From assembly GCF_037041345.1 (NCBI RefSeq), contig NZ_CP146287.1, positions 1,615,501 through 1,679,500 of the forward strand: DNA of 64,000 bases. The letters run 5' to 3'. The DNA is from Abiotrophia defectiva ATCC 49176. Its GTDB lineage: Bacteria > Bacillota > Bacilli > Lactobacillales > Aerococcaceae. The translations under genes were made by a program, and so were the position numbers. The notes beneath the pieces are model-generated. The model had not been told where the DNA came from. It saw only the letters and a program-made list of their open reading frames with translations, and searched no databases. Below are positions 51,097-60,312 of the stretch, piece after piece (the first letter of the stretch is position 1; the number at the start of each line of letters is the position of its first letter).

Positions 51097-52326
51097 CTAG
51101 GCTCCTTCCTCAAGGACTTGGGTCACAACCTCACGGAAACTTTCAATAATGTAGGCTACCTCTTCATCCGTCAAACGGGTATGTAGAGGCAAGGTAATTT
51201 CATTTTCATAATAAGCGTAGGCATTTGGATAGTCCGCCATCTTAAAGCCCATATTAGCATAAGCGGTGAGCAGTGGCAGTGGTTTGTAGTGGACATTGGT
51301 CGCAATGCCCCGCTCCGCCATCAAGTTGATGATGCGGTTACGGTCTTCCAGACTAGCCCCTTCAATATGAGTAATGTAGAGGTGGCGAGAAGATTCATAA
51401 TCCGCGCCTTGATGAGGCAAAGGCTTAATCGCTGTGCCAGCAAAACCTTGATCATATTGTGCCACTAATTCTTGACGACGCGCCAAGAGACCTGGATAAC
51501 GTTGTAATTGTACCAAGCCGATGCTGGCCATGATATCGGTCATGTTGCATTTGAAACCTGGGATGACAATGTCATATTCCCACGCCCCTAGCTGGGTCTT
51601 AGCCAAGGCATCCTTGGTTTGGCCATGTAGGGAGAAGACTTGGAAGAGACGGTAAAGTTCGTCATCATCAAGGCCTGGATGAGCCTTCCAGGTCACGCTT
51701 CCGCCTTCTGCAGTCGTAAAATTCTTAACAGCATGGAAGGAGAAGGAAGTGAAATCCGCCCAAGTCCCTGCTGGTTGGCCCTTATAAGTTGCCCCTAGGG
51801 CGTGAGCAGAGTCCGAAATCACAATCACGCGATCAAAGAGCGCTTGGATCGCATGCTCAGGATTAGCTTGGTAGAGATCCTTCTTGGCTTCTAGGACTGA
51901 CATGAGTTTGTCATAGTCACAAGGAATCCCAGCGATTTCAACCGGGATTACCGCCTTGGTCTTAGCCGTTAAGCTAGCTGCCAATAAGTCGTAATCCATC
52001 TCAAAGCCACTCGACTGCAAGTCAACTAAGACTGGCGTCGCTCCTACGTGCTCGATTACCGCACAGGAAGCCGTATAGGTAAAGGCTGGCACAATGACTT
52101 CATCGCCAGGCCCAATGCCTAATACACGTAAAATTAATTCCAGAGCTGCAGTAGCTGAGTTTAAGCAGACTGTCCGTGGCGTCTGAGTATAGCTGGAAAG
52201 CTCTACTTCTAATTTCTTAGTCTTAGGTCCGGTGGTAATCCAACCGGATTTGAGGGTATCCACTACCTCATCAATTTCTTCCTGGCTTAAGTCAGGTGGT
52301 GAGAAGGGAATATTCCATTTTTTCAT
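51097..52326 (-). CDS. DegT/DnrJ/EryC1/StrS family sugar aminotransferase
   Basis: The 409-residue protein has WNIPFSPPDLSQEEIDEVVDTLKSGWITTGPKTKKLE at the start, NSATAALELILR, VIVPAFTYTASCAVIEHVGATPVLVD, and the PLP lysine in FSFHAVKNFTTAEGG (about residue 203). A 25-residue insertion (about 150-175) lies before the cofactor region. Such enzymes add an amino group to a nucleotide-linked 4-keto or 3-keto sugar. The matching dehydratase is not in the window. Partner genes are the initiating transferase and GT2. Confidence 0.94.
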   Translation of the reverse strand: MKKWNIPFSPPDLSQEEIDEVVDTLKSGWITTGPKTKKLEVELSSYTQTPRTVCLNSATAALELILRVLGIGPGDEVIVPAFTYTASCAVIEHVGATPVLVDLQSSGFEMDYDLLAASLTAKTKAVIPVEIAGIPCDYDKLMSVLEAKKDLYQANPEHAIQALFDRVIVISDSAHALGATYKGQPAGTWADFTSFSFHAVKNFTTAEGGSVTWKAHPGLDDDELYRLFQVFSLHGQTKDALAKTQLGAWEYDIVIPGFKCNMTDIMASIGLVQLQRYPGLLARRQELVAQYDQGFAGTAIKPLPHQGADYESSRHLYITHIEGASLEDRNRIINLMAERGIATNVHYKPLPLLTAYANMGFKMADYPNAYAYYENEITLPLHTRLTDEEVAYIIESFREVVTQVLEEGA

Positions 52327-52339
52327 AGCGAACGCTCCT

Positions 52340-53032
52340 TTATTTGAAGACCTTCAAGACAGTTCGAACCATGAGTTTCAAATCGCCTAGAAAGCTATAA
52401 TTCTTAAGATAAGATAAGTTATAATGCATCTTCTCTGGTAGGACCTTGGTGATGTAGATATTATCCACTTCCATCCCCTCCAAGATGAACTTAGCAATCA
52501 ATTCTTCCTCGTCCTTGAAGAGGATGCTGGCCGTAGAGGTTACCCCTGCTGGCAAGAGCAAGGTAGCCTTCATCTCAGGCGTATAAGCAGCCACGTACTT
52601 GGCTACTTCAGGTCGCGTACCGACTAGACTCATATCCCCTGTTAAGATGTTCAACAATTGAGGTAGTTCATCTAAGCGATAACGGCGAATGACATGACCC
52701 ACGCGGGTAATACGGTCATCATTCTTGAGAGTCACTAAGGACCCCATCTTGTCCGCATCCACCTTCATCGTCCGGAACTTGAAAATCCGGAAGATTCTAC
52801 CGTAGGTTGTCACCCGTTCCTGGCGATAGAAGACCGGGCCTGGTGAGTCCAGCTTAATCCAAATAGCGAAGAAGAGTAAAATTGGCGAGAGTAAGAGTAG
52901 CAAGATAGCACTCACCAAGATATCGAAGGCCCGTTTCAAAAATAATTGTCCGCGCTTAGCGGCCAAGGCCTCGTAATATGGGCGCACCTGCTCGGTCTGC
53001 AGTTCCACCGGTAATGATTCAAATTTTTTCAT
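52340..53032 (-). CDS. Initiating sugar-phosphate transferase (bacterial sugar transferase family)
   Basis: The 230-residue protein has one membrane helix (FDILVSAILLLLLSPILLFFAIW, about 36-58) and the catalytic segment: SPGPVFYRQERVTTYGRIFRIFKFRTM, with the RLDELPQLLNILTGDMSLVGTRPE signature. It moves a sugar 1-phosphate from a nucleotide sugar to undecaprenyl phosphate, starting a surface glycan. It is the first gene of the run; GAGGGATTG precedes the ATG. Confidence 0.95.
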   Translation of the reverse strand: MKKFESLPVELQTEQVRPYYEALAAKRGQLFLKRAFDILVSAILLLLLSPILLFFAIWIKLDSPGPVFYRQERVTTYGRIFRIFKFRTMKVDADKMGSLVTLKNDDRITRVGHVIRRYRLDELPQLLNILTGDMSLVGTRPEVAKYVAAYTPEMKATLLLPAGVTSTASILFKDEEELIAKFILEGMEVDNIYITKVLPEKMHYNLSYLKNYSFLGDLKLMVRTVLKVFK

Positions 53033-53151
53033 TCAATCCCTCATATTCATAGAAAGTCGCATACCTAAATTTTATCACGGATAGCGCAAGATTTCTAGCA
53101 GTTGCGGTGGGAAAATAAAAGTAGTGCTCAGCCCTAAACCCCATAGCTAAG

Positions 53152-53184
53152 AAAAAACTGGGGAAGGCTCGCTTCCCCAGTTTA
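53152..53184 (-). terminator. Terminator of pepF
   Basis: AACTGGGGAAG and CTTCCCCAGTT arms around 5 bases, then six T on the minus strand. Confidence 0.9.
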
Positions 53185-53189
53185 TTGGA

Positions 53190-55001
53190 TTATTTAGTTT
53201 CTGCCAAGAGGGCTTCAAACTCGTTCAAGCGTGCTTCGAAGACCTTGAGTGTTGCTTCGATATAGTCACGTTGCGTCATATCCAACCCAGCCTTCTTCAT
53301 GGTGTCGATTGGATAGAGGCTGCAGCCTGACTTAAGGAAGCCCTTGTAGGCCTCAAGTAAAGCACTGTCGCCAGCGGCAATCTTGTCTGCGAAGAAGGTA
53401 GCCGCAGAGAAGCCAGTCGCATATTGGAAGACATAATAGTTGTAATAGAAGTGTGGAATTCGAGCCCACTCTAGCCCAATTTCAGAGTCAGAGTTAACGC
53501 TTGGTCCGTAGTACTTAGCATTCAGTTTGCGGTAGTTCTCCGTCAAGAATTCGTGAGTTAATGGGGTTCCTTCGGCATCTGCTTGGTGCATGAAGTGCTC
53601 GAATTCCGCAAATTGGGTTTGACGGAAGACCGTTCCCTTAACCCCATCTAAGAAGTGGTTAAGGACATAGAGACGGATTTGAGGATCTTGATATTTCTTC
53701 AAGAGGTAGTCCGTCAAGAGATTTTCATTAGTAGTTGAGGCAATCTCAGCCAAGAAAATCGAATAATCACTGTAAACATAAGGTTGGTTGGTGCGAGATA
53801 AGTAAGAATGAGCACTGTGACCCAACTCATGAACCAAAGTGAAGAGCCAATTAATATTGTCTTGCCAGTTGAGTAGGACATAAGGCTTGCTGTCATACAT
53901 CCCGCCTGAGTATGCGCCTGAGCGTTTACCCTTGTTCTCATACCAGTCAATCCAGCGTTCGTCGAAGGCCTTAGCCATGATTTCCAAATAATCTGGTCCC
54001 ATTGGCGCCAGAGCTTCCATCACGATATCCCGCGCTTCCGTTTGGCTGAACTTGATTGGGGCATCCCCAAGAAGCGGCGTATAAAGGTCATACATTTCTA
54101 GCGAATCTAGACCTAAGAGATCCTTACGCAAGGCGGTATAACGGTGGAGTAAGCCCAAGTGGTCGCCCACTGTCTCTAACAAGGTATCATAGACGGATTC
54201 CGGCACATTATTGCGGAAGAGGGCAGCAGCCCGTGCAGACGGGTAGTGACGGACTTTGGCCTTGTAGTTGTCAGTCTTAATATTGGTAGATAAGACATTG
54301 GCCAAGGTATTCTTGAACTGGTTGTAGACCGTGTAGTACTGTTGGAAAGTATCGCGGCGCACACGGCGGTCAGTGCTTTCCAAGAGACGACCATAGGTCC
54401 CGTGTGTTAATTGTACCGCTTGCCCTTCCGGCCCTTCAATGGTTGGGAAGACAAAGTCAGCATTGTCCAACAAGGAGAAAGTAGAATAAGAGCTGCTGAA
54501 AATCTCACCTAGTTGCGCTAAGAGGGTCTCCTCGGAAGCCGACAAGGTGTGGGCACGCCCACGGGTAATATCATCCAAGTACTGACGGTAGAAATCTAAT
54601 TCAGGTGTTTCTTGGAAGTAAGCCTCTAGGGTTTCGGATGGCAAGCTCAAAAGTTCAGGGTCGAAGAAGGCAATGGCTTCTGCCAACTTACTGTATAGTT
54701 GCATAGCTCGAGCATTGAGAACTTGAGAGGCACTATTGGTTGAATCTTGATCATAAGTTAGGTGGGCATAGGCGTAGAGACGCTCAACCACTAAGCAAGC
54801 CGCTTGAATAGCCTCAATAACAGTCACTAAGTGGGCGCCACCTTGATTCAGGGTGCCTTTGAATGATGCTAAGTCCACCACCATGGCTTCTGCCTTGTCA
54901 TACTCAGCCTGCCATTGTTCTGCGTCCGCATAGAGCGAAGTCAGGTCCCAGGTAAAGGCTTCAGGTTGTTGTTCACGCGTGCGTAATGTTTCTTCTGACA
55001 T
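53190..55001 (-). CDS. pepF: Oligoendopeptidase F
   Basis: The 603-residue protein is an M3B metallopeptidase. The zinc motif HELGH lies at 391-395 in LVHELGHSAHSYL, with the third ligand Glu in the IFLAEIASTTNE segment about 25 residues later. It cuts peptides of about 7-17 residues in the cytoplasm. It follows coiA as in many Lactobacillales. GAGGTGACC precedes the ATG. Confidence 0.96.
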   Translation of the reverse strand: MSEETLRTREQQPEAFTWDLTSLYADAEQWQAEYDKAEAMVVDLASFKGTLNQGGAHLVTVIEAIQAACLVVERLYAYAHLTYDQDSTNSASQVLNARAMQLYSKLAEAIAFFDPELLSLPSETLEAYFQETPELDFYRQYLDDITRGRAHTLSASEETLLAQLGEIFSSSYSTFSLLDNADFVFPTIEGPEGQAVQLTHGTYGRLLESTDRRVRRDTFQQYYTVYNQFKNTLANVLSTNIKTDNYKAKVRHYPSARAAALFRNNVPESVYDTLLETVGDHLGLLHRYTALRKDLLGLDSLEMYDLYTPLLGDAPIKFSQTEARDIVMEALAPMGPDYLEIMAKAFDERWIDWYENKGKRSGAYSGGMYDSKPYVLLNWQDNINWLFTLVHELGHSAHSYLSRTNQPYVYSDYSIFLAEIASTTNENLLTDYLLKKYQDPQIRLYVLNHFLDGVKGTVFRQTQFAEFEHFMHQADAEGTPLTHEFLTENYRKLNAKYYGPSVNSDSEIGLEWARIPHFYYNYYVFQYATGFSAATFFADKIAAGDSALLEAYKGFLKSGCSLYPIDTMKKAGLDMTQRDYIEATLKVFEARLNEFEALLAETK

Positions 55002-55054
55002 AAGGTCACCTCATCTTAAATTTAGTAAATAGTTAGACATCATAAATTTTAGCA

Positions 55055-55072
55055 CAATTCACTTGTGAATTG
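55055..55072. repeat. 18-bp palindrome upstream of pepF
   Basis: CAATTCAC, TT, GTGAATTG. It lies between coiA and pepF near a TATAAA-like region; it may be an operator. Confidence 0.4.
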
Positions 55073-55143
55073 AATTGAAAGCCCTTGAGGAAGAGGAAGA
55101 AGTGTCCTTTTAGTCACTTCGATCATGTTTGACCTCCCAATTC

Positions 55144-56250
55144 TTAGCTGACGACACGATAAAGCTCCCAATCTCGATCAAAGGCTAGGTGGCCTTGCCA
55201 CTGCCACAGCCGAAGGAATGATTGGCAAATTTCAGGCAGCAGTTTAGCTCGCCCCTCCTCGCCTAATAAAGGTGTTGGAACAAGATGAACTTTGCCAGAC
55301 CGCACTAGCCTTTCATGGAAAAGCAACCAGTCCTGGTCTGTAAATCCTTGCTTGGCTTCCTTAACCTCCTTCAAAAAAGTAGCCTGATAGGCCAACCAGA
55401 CCCAGCCAGGCTCAGGGCTGACTAGAACCTGATAGCGGCCCTGTAGACACCAAGCCGGCAGAGAGCCCACCTGAATCCCCTCCTGATAGAGTTGACGCCA
55501 ATAAGATTGATGGCCAGCCACCAAATGGCTGCGTACCTGGCTAGTAAGTTGGCCTTCTTGGCAGTGACAAGCCCTTGGTCCCAACCAAGCACCATAAGCC
55601 AGACAATCCGCCTGCCAAGCCTGCTGAGACAAAGTCCTCAGTAAGAGGGTACGACTTTGGTAAGTATAGGACAGGCGGGAATAGACTAAAGGCAGATGAA
55701 AATCCTGAACTAGGCAGGTACCCTCCACATCCAGGGCTAGCCAATAATAACCCCAACCAGGAGCATAGTGTAGGCAAGTTTGTTTCCAACGGGTCTTGAA
55801 CTTACCCCTTAGGACGTCAGCTGATAATAGCCAAACCACTGTCTGACCCAAGGCTTGATAATCCGCCTGCCGACTAGCTAGAAGCTGAGCAGAAATAATC
55901 GATTGTTGATACTCCGCCACCCACTGACGCCGGGGCAGGTAGAGGTCCGCAAATTGCCCCGAAGAAGGCAAATAATACTCCAAATTAACACGCTCGCCTT
56001 GGGCTTGGAAGGTCTGACCTAAAAGGCGCTTGGCCGCTTGATGCCGCTCCGACTCCATGACCTGGCGCTTACTTAATTTACTTTGCCCACAAACACCATC
56101 CATATGAACAAAATGGGGTCTAACCCGTCTCCCCGACCGCAATTTAAGCGGCCGATGACAACGTGGACAAAACCAGGGCCCCTCACCCACTAATCCCGCC
56201 ACCTGACTAGCATAGACCAACTTACCTGCTCCGTTCAAAGCCGCATACAT
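55144..56250 (-). CDS. coiA: Competence protein CoiA
   Basis: The 368-residue protein has an N-terminal zinc-binding FCPRCHRPLKLRSGRRVRPHFVH (about 25-50), the helix SERHQAAKRLLGQ and a PD-(D/E)XK-type nuclease core with Asp in GQFADLYL and Glu in VAEYQQS (about 110-125). CoiA promotes RecA-mediated recombination during transformation. The C-terminal half is variable. I chose the ATG at 56250 with GGGAGGGG upstream. Competence-box promoters (cin-box) are not evident upstream. Confidence 0.93.
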   Translation of the reverse strand: MYAALNGAGKLVYASQVAGLVGEGPWFCPRCHRPLKLRSGRRVRPHFVHMDGVCGQSKLSKRQVMESERHQAAKRLLGQTFQAQGERVNLEYYLPSSGQFADLYLPRRQWVAEYQQSIISAQLLASRQADYQALGQTVVWLLSADVLRGKFKTRWKQTCLHYAPGWGYYWLALDVEGTCLVQDFHLPLVYSRLSYTYQSRTLLLRTLSQQAWQADCLAYGAWLGPRACHCQEGQLTSQVRSHLVAGHQSYWRQLYQEGIQVGSLPAWCLQGRYQVLVSPEPGWVWLAYQATFLKEVKEAKQGFTDQDWLLFHERLVRSGKVHLVPTPLLGEEGRAKLLPEICQSFLRLWQWQGHLAFDRDWELYRVVS

Positions 56251-56343
56251 AAAGACCCCTCCCTCTATATATAGCCCAAACAACTGCCTCTCGCATTTTT
56301 TGGTGGCTTACAATTTGGTTACAGAGTAGGGTTATTTTCATGC

Positions 56344-56378
56344 AAAATCCCCGGCAGCTATCTAGCTACCGGGGATTT
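56344..56378 (-). terminator. Terminator of the PTS-aldolase operon
   Basis: AAATCCCCGG and CCGGGGATTT arms with inner AGCTA pairing, followed by TTTT on the minus strand. Confidence 0.88.
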
Positions 56379-56400
56379 ATTCTGACAACCTACTAGTGGG

Positions 56401-57201
56401 CTATTTTTCTAGTAGTTCCCAACGTGGGGTTACTTTGAAGAAGTCAGCTAGGTCATATAACTGGCTATCGCTAATGCCATCTTGATGTGGCAAGTGAGCG
56501 ATGCTGAGGTAGACCTTGGCTGCCTTGTTGACGGTCTCAATGAGGCCAAAGCAGTCCGCAATGCTTGAGCCAGTGGCTAAGATGCCATGATAAGCCCAGA
56601 CGACGATGCGGCTGTCCTTGAGTTTGGCTGCTGTCGCCTGACCAATGGCTTCGGTCCCGCAGACCATCCAAGGCACGACCCCGATACCATCAGGGAAGAC
56701 AATCAAACACTCGGTAATCATACGCCAAAGGGTCTGAGTGAAGGCTTGGTCTGTCTGATCCAGAATGAAATTAAGGGCGGAAACTTCAGTTGCATGGTTG
56801 TGGAGGACAATCCGATGATGAGGGTCTACTGCTAGTCGGGTACTATGGCTGAGCAGGTGCATATAGATTTCTGAAGTTGGTTTATTGCCTCCTTCAAAGC
56901 CCCAGAGAATGGCGTAACCATTGGCCTCTACTCGAATGACGCCTAAGGTCTCCCTTAGAGAGTCCCGCACTCGACGGAATTCTGAACCTGAGGCCGTAAT
57001 TAAGACATGACGCCCCACCATATTTTCAGGCACATGTTCCAAAGGAACAAAACGCGGGGATGCCACTTGCTCAACTTGTGCTAATTGCTCTTCAGTAAGA
57101 ATAGCCGAGATATTGCCCCCATTCTTCTCATCCCAACCCATTGACCACATGACATGGGTAATATCTGCAAATTCCGCAACGATGGTGCTGTTTTGGAACA
57201 T
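56401..57201 (-). CDS. rhaD: Rhamnulose-1-phosphate aldolase (class II aldolase)
   Basis: The 266-residue protein has the characteristic RhaD opening HVMWSMGWDEKNGGNIS (about 16-32) and the zinc region HHRIVLHNHATEVSAL (about 132-147), with a distal His in VWAYHGILATG. It cleaves L-rhamnulose 1-phosphate to dihydroxyacetone phosphate and L-lactaldehyde. It follows PTS IIC by 3 bases and lacks the usual rhaA and rhaB neighbours, so its natural substrate may be supplied by the PTS. A relative with another ketose 1-phosphate substrate is possible. Confidence 0.9.
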   Translation of the reverse strand: MFQNSTIVAEFADITHVMWSMGWDEKNGGNISAILTEEQLAQVEQVASPRFVPLEHVPENMVGRHVLITASGSEFRRVRDSLRETLGVIRVEANGYAILWGFEGGNKPTSEIYMHLLSHSTRLAVDPHHRIVLHNHATEVSALNFILDQTDQAFTQTLWRMITECLIVFPDGIGVVPWMVCGTEAIGQATAAKLKDSRIVVWAYHGILATGSSIADCFGLIETVNKAAKVYLSIAHLPHQDGISDSQLYDLADFFKVTPRWELLEK

Positions 57202-57204
57202 CTT

Positions 57205-58557
57205 CTATTCACCTGCCTCTTCCATTTTTTTGTTGTAGGCCATACGTGCGCGATAGAGCACATAGAAGAGGCCAGCCCATAAGACGAAGAGTAGGATGCT
57301 GACAATATTGCCAGACAAACCAGTAGATAAGAGATAACGGAAGTCCGGCCCTTCAAAGGTTGACCAGGACAAGAGCTTCCCAGCTTCTACTACCGCAGCC
57401 CCTGTTTCATTAGCCAAACGGGTAATATAAGTAGCGAAGAAAGTTGCCCCGTAGAGGAAGAGCGGTGCAGACACCACCCCATGGAAAATCATCCGCGCCA
57501 AGTTCCCGTTGGTTAGGAGCAAGGCCCCTACAACGAAGGACAAGTTGATAATCCCCGCAAATGGTAAGACGATGTTACCAGGTAAGATAACAGACATAAT
57601 CAAGAGCACTGGGATGGTAATAATCACGGCTACCCATAGTTCGTTACGCCCTGCCAAGATAGGCCAGTCCAAACCGATGAAGACTTCACGGTCGCTAAAC
57701 TTCGTCCGCATAAATTCAGAGATGGCTTCAGATACAGGCGATAGGGCCTGAGAGAAGAGCTTAGAAATCATTGGGAAGAGGGTCATAGCGGTCGCTGCTT
57801 GGACGGCTAACTTGAGGGACCCTGATAGGCCGTAACCGGCTGCCAAACCCAAGACGAAGCCAATAATGGCGCCCATAACGGAGTTTTCGCCAAAAATCCC
57901 GATTTTTTCCTTAAGGGCATCGGCATCCATTGGCTTGTTGAAGAAAGGAATCTTCTTCAGCAACTCATCAATTGGATAGAGAATAACGGAGATTAAGACA
58001 ATAAAGTGCGGCACGGTTACCCCTGGAATCCCGGTCAAACGTTCCACTTCAGGTCCGTACATATCGCCCGCCTTGAGCTCGAAAATAATTTGAATAGTTG
58101 CTGCAACAAAGCCCATGATGACATTGCCGGTAATATAGGAAACCATAACGGCGGTAAAGATTTTACCCCAGACATTCCACATGTCCACGTTGACGGTCTT
58201 GGTTTGTTTGAGCATCAGCATGACAATGTTGACCCCAATGGTCAGAGGGAACATGAGAAAGGCATATGGCCAAGCCCAAGAGATGGCCGCCATACCAGGC
58301 CAGCCCCCGTCTACGGCTGGCAAGGAGAAGCCTGTTCTCGTAGCCATAGAGGCAGCTGCATCCCCCATAGAGGTCATCATGTAACCAATCAATAACCCCA
58401 TCCCAGAGAAGGCTACCCCTAAGGTCAGCGCTGAATGGAAAGCTTCGGAGAATTTCATCTTCATAAGAAGCCCGATAATCAACATTAAGAGGGGAACAAA
58501 AACGGCTGCTCCCAAATCATTTAAGACATAATTGACAACTGTTTGTAAGATATCCAT
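57205..58557 (-). CDS. PTS galactitol-type IIC membrane component
   Basis: The 450-residue protein starts YVLNDLGAAVFVPLLMLIIGLLMKMKFSEAF and has about ten membrane segments, with the family's IPGVTVPHFIVLI and IGLDWPILAGRNELWVA loops. It forms the sugar channel of a galactitol-family PTS, with separate IIA and IIB proteins encoded upstream. Substrate cannot be read from the sequence; RhaD next to it suggests a ketose or ketose-like sugar rather than galactitol. GGAGGAAT precedes the ATG. Confidence 0.93.
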   Translation of the reverse strand: MDILQTVVNYVLNDLGAAVFVPLLMLIIGLLMKMKFSEAFHSALTLGVAFSGMGLLIGYMMTSMGDAAASMATRTGFSLPAVDGGWPGMAAISWAWPYAFLMFPLTIGVNIVMLMLKQTKTVNVDMWNVWGKIFTAVMVSYITGNVIMGFVAATIQIIFELKAGDMYGPEVERLTGIPGVTVPHFIVLISVILYPIDELLKKIPFFNKPMDADALKEKIGIFGENSVMGAIIGFVLGLAAGYGLSGSLKLAVQAATAMTLFPMISKLFSQALSPVSEAISEFMRTKFSDREVFIGLDWPILAGRNELWVAVIITIPVLLIMSVILPGNIVLPFAGIINLSFVVGALLLTNGNLARMIFHGVVSAPLFLYGATFFATYITRLANETGAAVVEAGKLLSWSTFEGPDFRYLLSTGLSGNIVSILLFVLWAGLFYVLYRARMAYNKKMEEAGE

Positions 58558-58607
58558 GTGTCATTCCTCCTTGATTCACACGGTCGTCGTTGCTAGGAAG
58601 CTAGGTC

Positions 58608-58886
58608 CTAGGCCTTCAAGAAATCAATAATCTTTTGTAACTCAGCATCTTGCCCCATACCTGTCAGGAAGGCTATGCCGTTAAAGGTTGGGATGTCGAT
58701 TTGATCCTTAGTTTTAACGATGGAGACATAGGCATCCGCATCTTTGACATGATGTTTGAGTGATTTAATGTCCACTGCTTCGACTTGAGCAGGCATGCCC
58801 TTACCTTTGAGCAACTTATCTAACTTGGACGCCACTGTTTGAGAGGTCGCAACCCCAGAACCACAGGCAACAATAATCTTTTTCAT
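58608..58886 (-). CDS. PTS galactitol-type IIB component
   Basis: The 92-residue protein begins MKKIIVACGSGVATS, with the phosphorylated Cys at residue 9, as in lactose/galactitol IIB proteins. It carries the phosphate from IIA to the incoming sugar. I chose the ATG at 58886 after AAAGGATG; a TTG two codons upstream is in frame. It lies between IIA and IIC. Confidence 0.93.
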   Translation of the reverse strand: MKKIIVACGSGVATSQTVASKLDKLLKGKGMPAQVEAVDIKSLKHHVKDADAYVSIVKTKDQIDIPTFNGIAFLTGMGQDAELQKIIDFLKA

Positions 58887-58901
58887 AATCAATCATCCTT
58901 T

Positions 58902-59363
58902 CTAATGGCTTAATAAGTCTACAATTGCTTCTGGCGACTGGGCAGCTTCTAGTTTGGCTACCAAGTCCTCCTGGCTTAAAAGTGCCATGAGCTCTGCTAG
59001 GAGATCCACCTGAGCCTTGGCTTCTTTTATGCCCAAAATCATGATATAACGCGGATAAACTACCAAATCATCGGTCCCCATCTGAATAAAAGGCATTACC
59101 GGCTCTACCAGGCGGTAAAAGGCGATAAAGGGACGTTTGACATGTTCAACATAGGTATGGGGAATAGCCACTGTCACATGTTCCAAGGCCAATCCTGTCG
59201 GGAACTCTGCCTCGCGCTCCGCCAAAGCCTGACCGAAGCTATCAGCCACATAACCTATGTCTTGCAACTTGGCAGCCTGGTGGGCAAAGAAGAGGGCTTG
59301 GTCTGTCTCCTCACACGCCAAATCAATCAATTCCGACTGAATTAAACTTGCTACAACCCCCAT
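58902..59363 (-). CDS. PTS IIA component (mannitol/fructose-type fold)
   Basis: The 153-residue protein has the active-site His in VTVAIPHTYVEHV (about residue 61) in a PTS_EIIA type-2 fold, with early SLIQSELIDL and FGQALAEREAEFPTG. It receives phosphate from HPr. The ATG at 59363 is spaced 8-10 bases after GGAAGGAAG; the GTG three codons earlier is too close. It follows the antiterminator gene, overlapping almost at the stop. Confidence 0.9.
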   Translation of the reverse strand: MGVVASLIQSELIDLACEETDQALFFAHQAAKLQDIGYVADSFGQALAEREAEFPTGLALEHVTVAIPHTYVEHVKRPFIAFYRLVEPVMPFIQMGTDDLVVYPRYIMILGIKEAKAQVDLLAELMALLSQEDLVAKLEAAQSPEAIVDLLSH

Positions 59364-59368
59364 TCGGG

Positions 59369-60220
59369 TCACTTCCTTCCTAGAATACGTACAAGGTGCA
59401 ATAAGAGATAAAAATCTTCATCCTGGCCAAAGCTTAGATTGAATTCCTCTTGCAGGGTCTCCTTTAAGACCTTCACTAGGTCCCATTCCCGGGGAAAGAC
59501 GCCTGCAGTCGTCTCTAAGACAGTCTCGATTTTTTCCGGTGAGACGGCCTCTTGGCCTGGCTGATGACTCAAAGTCCGAATCAGGAAGTAGCGGATATGA
59601 ACCACGAAGCGCCCATAGTCGGGTGACTCCTTATCAAGGGGCTCTCCCGTCTTAGTCTCAATCACTTGAATCAAACGATTAAGGATTTCGCTCAGTTCTA
59701 CCACATTATGGAAGCCCGCCTGATCAATCTGGCCATTGACCAGATGCAAGGTCAGGAAGGAAACCTCTTCCTGGGCCAGTCGAAGTTGATACTTGGCATT
59801 GACCTGAACAATAGCCTCGGCCGCCGCCTGATACTCATCCGGATAAAGATAATGGAGCTGATACTGGAAAGGGTCGTAATCGCCCCCTTCGTTAGGCTCC
59901 CGGTCCAAGGCATATTGCAAATGTTTAGCAATGGTAAAAATGAAGGTGTCCATCAAGGATTTCTTCAAACAGGCCTCAGCGATGATGGTAATGTCTTGAG
60001 CTAGTTCGAACACCCATGGTTCCAGTTCCTTGATTAAGCCTAGCAACTGTTCCTGACGGTAACTAGACGCTAAACTAAAGACCCTGGTCACAGCAGTTGG
60101 GTCAATGGTGTCCCCTTTCTTCTTGCCAAACCCTACACCTTTCCCTAATGCTACCAATTCCGCCCCATCATCTCTGGCGACTAAGACAGCATTTTGGTTG
60201 AGTGATTGAATGACTTTCAC
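59369..60220 (-). CDS. LicT/BglG-type transcription antiterminator
   Basis: The 283-residue protein has an N-terminal RNA-binding CAT domain (KVIQSLNQNAVLVARDDGAELVALGKGVGFGKKKGD), then PRD1 and PRD2. All four regulatory His are present in their usual surroundings: AKHLQYALDRE, TLHLVNGQ, VVHIRYFL and LLHLVRIL. It would bind the RAT in its own leader and prevent termination when dephosphorylated at PRD1 by the active PTS. I chose a GTG start at 60220 with GGGGAGG upstream. It is the first gene of the operon, an autoregulatory arrangement. Confidence 0.94.
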   Translation of the reverse strand: MKVIQSLNQNAVLVARDDGAELVALGKGVGFGKKKGDTIDPTAVTRVFSLASSYRQEQLLGLIKELEPWVFELAQDITIIAEACLKKSLMDTFIFTIAKHLQYALDREPNEGGDYDPFQYQLHYLYPDEYQAAAEAIVQVNAKYQLRLAQEEVSFLTLHLVNGQIDQAGFHNVVELSEILNRLIQVIETKTGEPLDKESPDYGRFVVHIRYFLIRTLSHQPGQEAVSPEKIETVLETTAGVFPREWDLVKVLKETLQEEFNLSFGQDEDFYLLLHLVRILGRK

Positions 60221-60238
60221 TGCGCACCTCCCCTTTCG

Positions 60239-60298
60239 ACAAAAAATAGGCACAACTCTCCCTATATGGGAAAGTTATGCCTAATCTAATAGTTACAC
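60239..60298 (-). promoter_or_regulatory. RAT antiterminator site and overlapping terminator in the operon leader
   Basis: On the minus strand GTGTAACTATTAGATTAGGC (60279-60298) with the following ATAAC resembles the ribonucleic antiterminator of BglG/LicT targets. It overlaps the left arm of a strong hairpin (AGGCATAACTTTCCC against GGGAGAGTTGTGCCT) followed by six T (60239-60282). The two structures are mutually exclusive, the standard switch for this regulator family. Confidence 0.88.
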
Positions 60299-60312
60299 CA
60301 CTTATTATCTAC

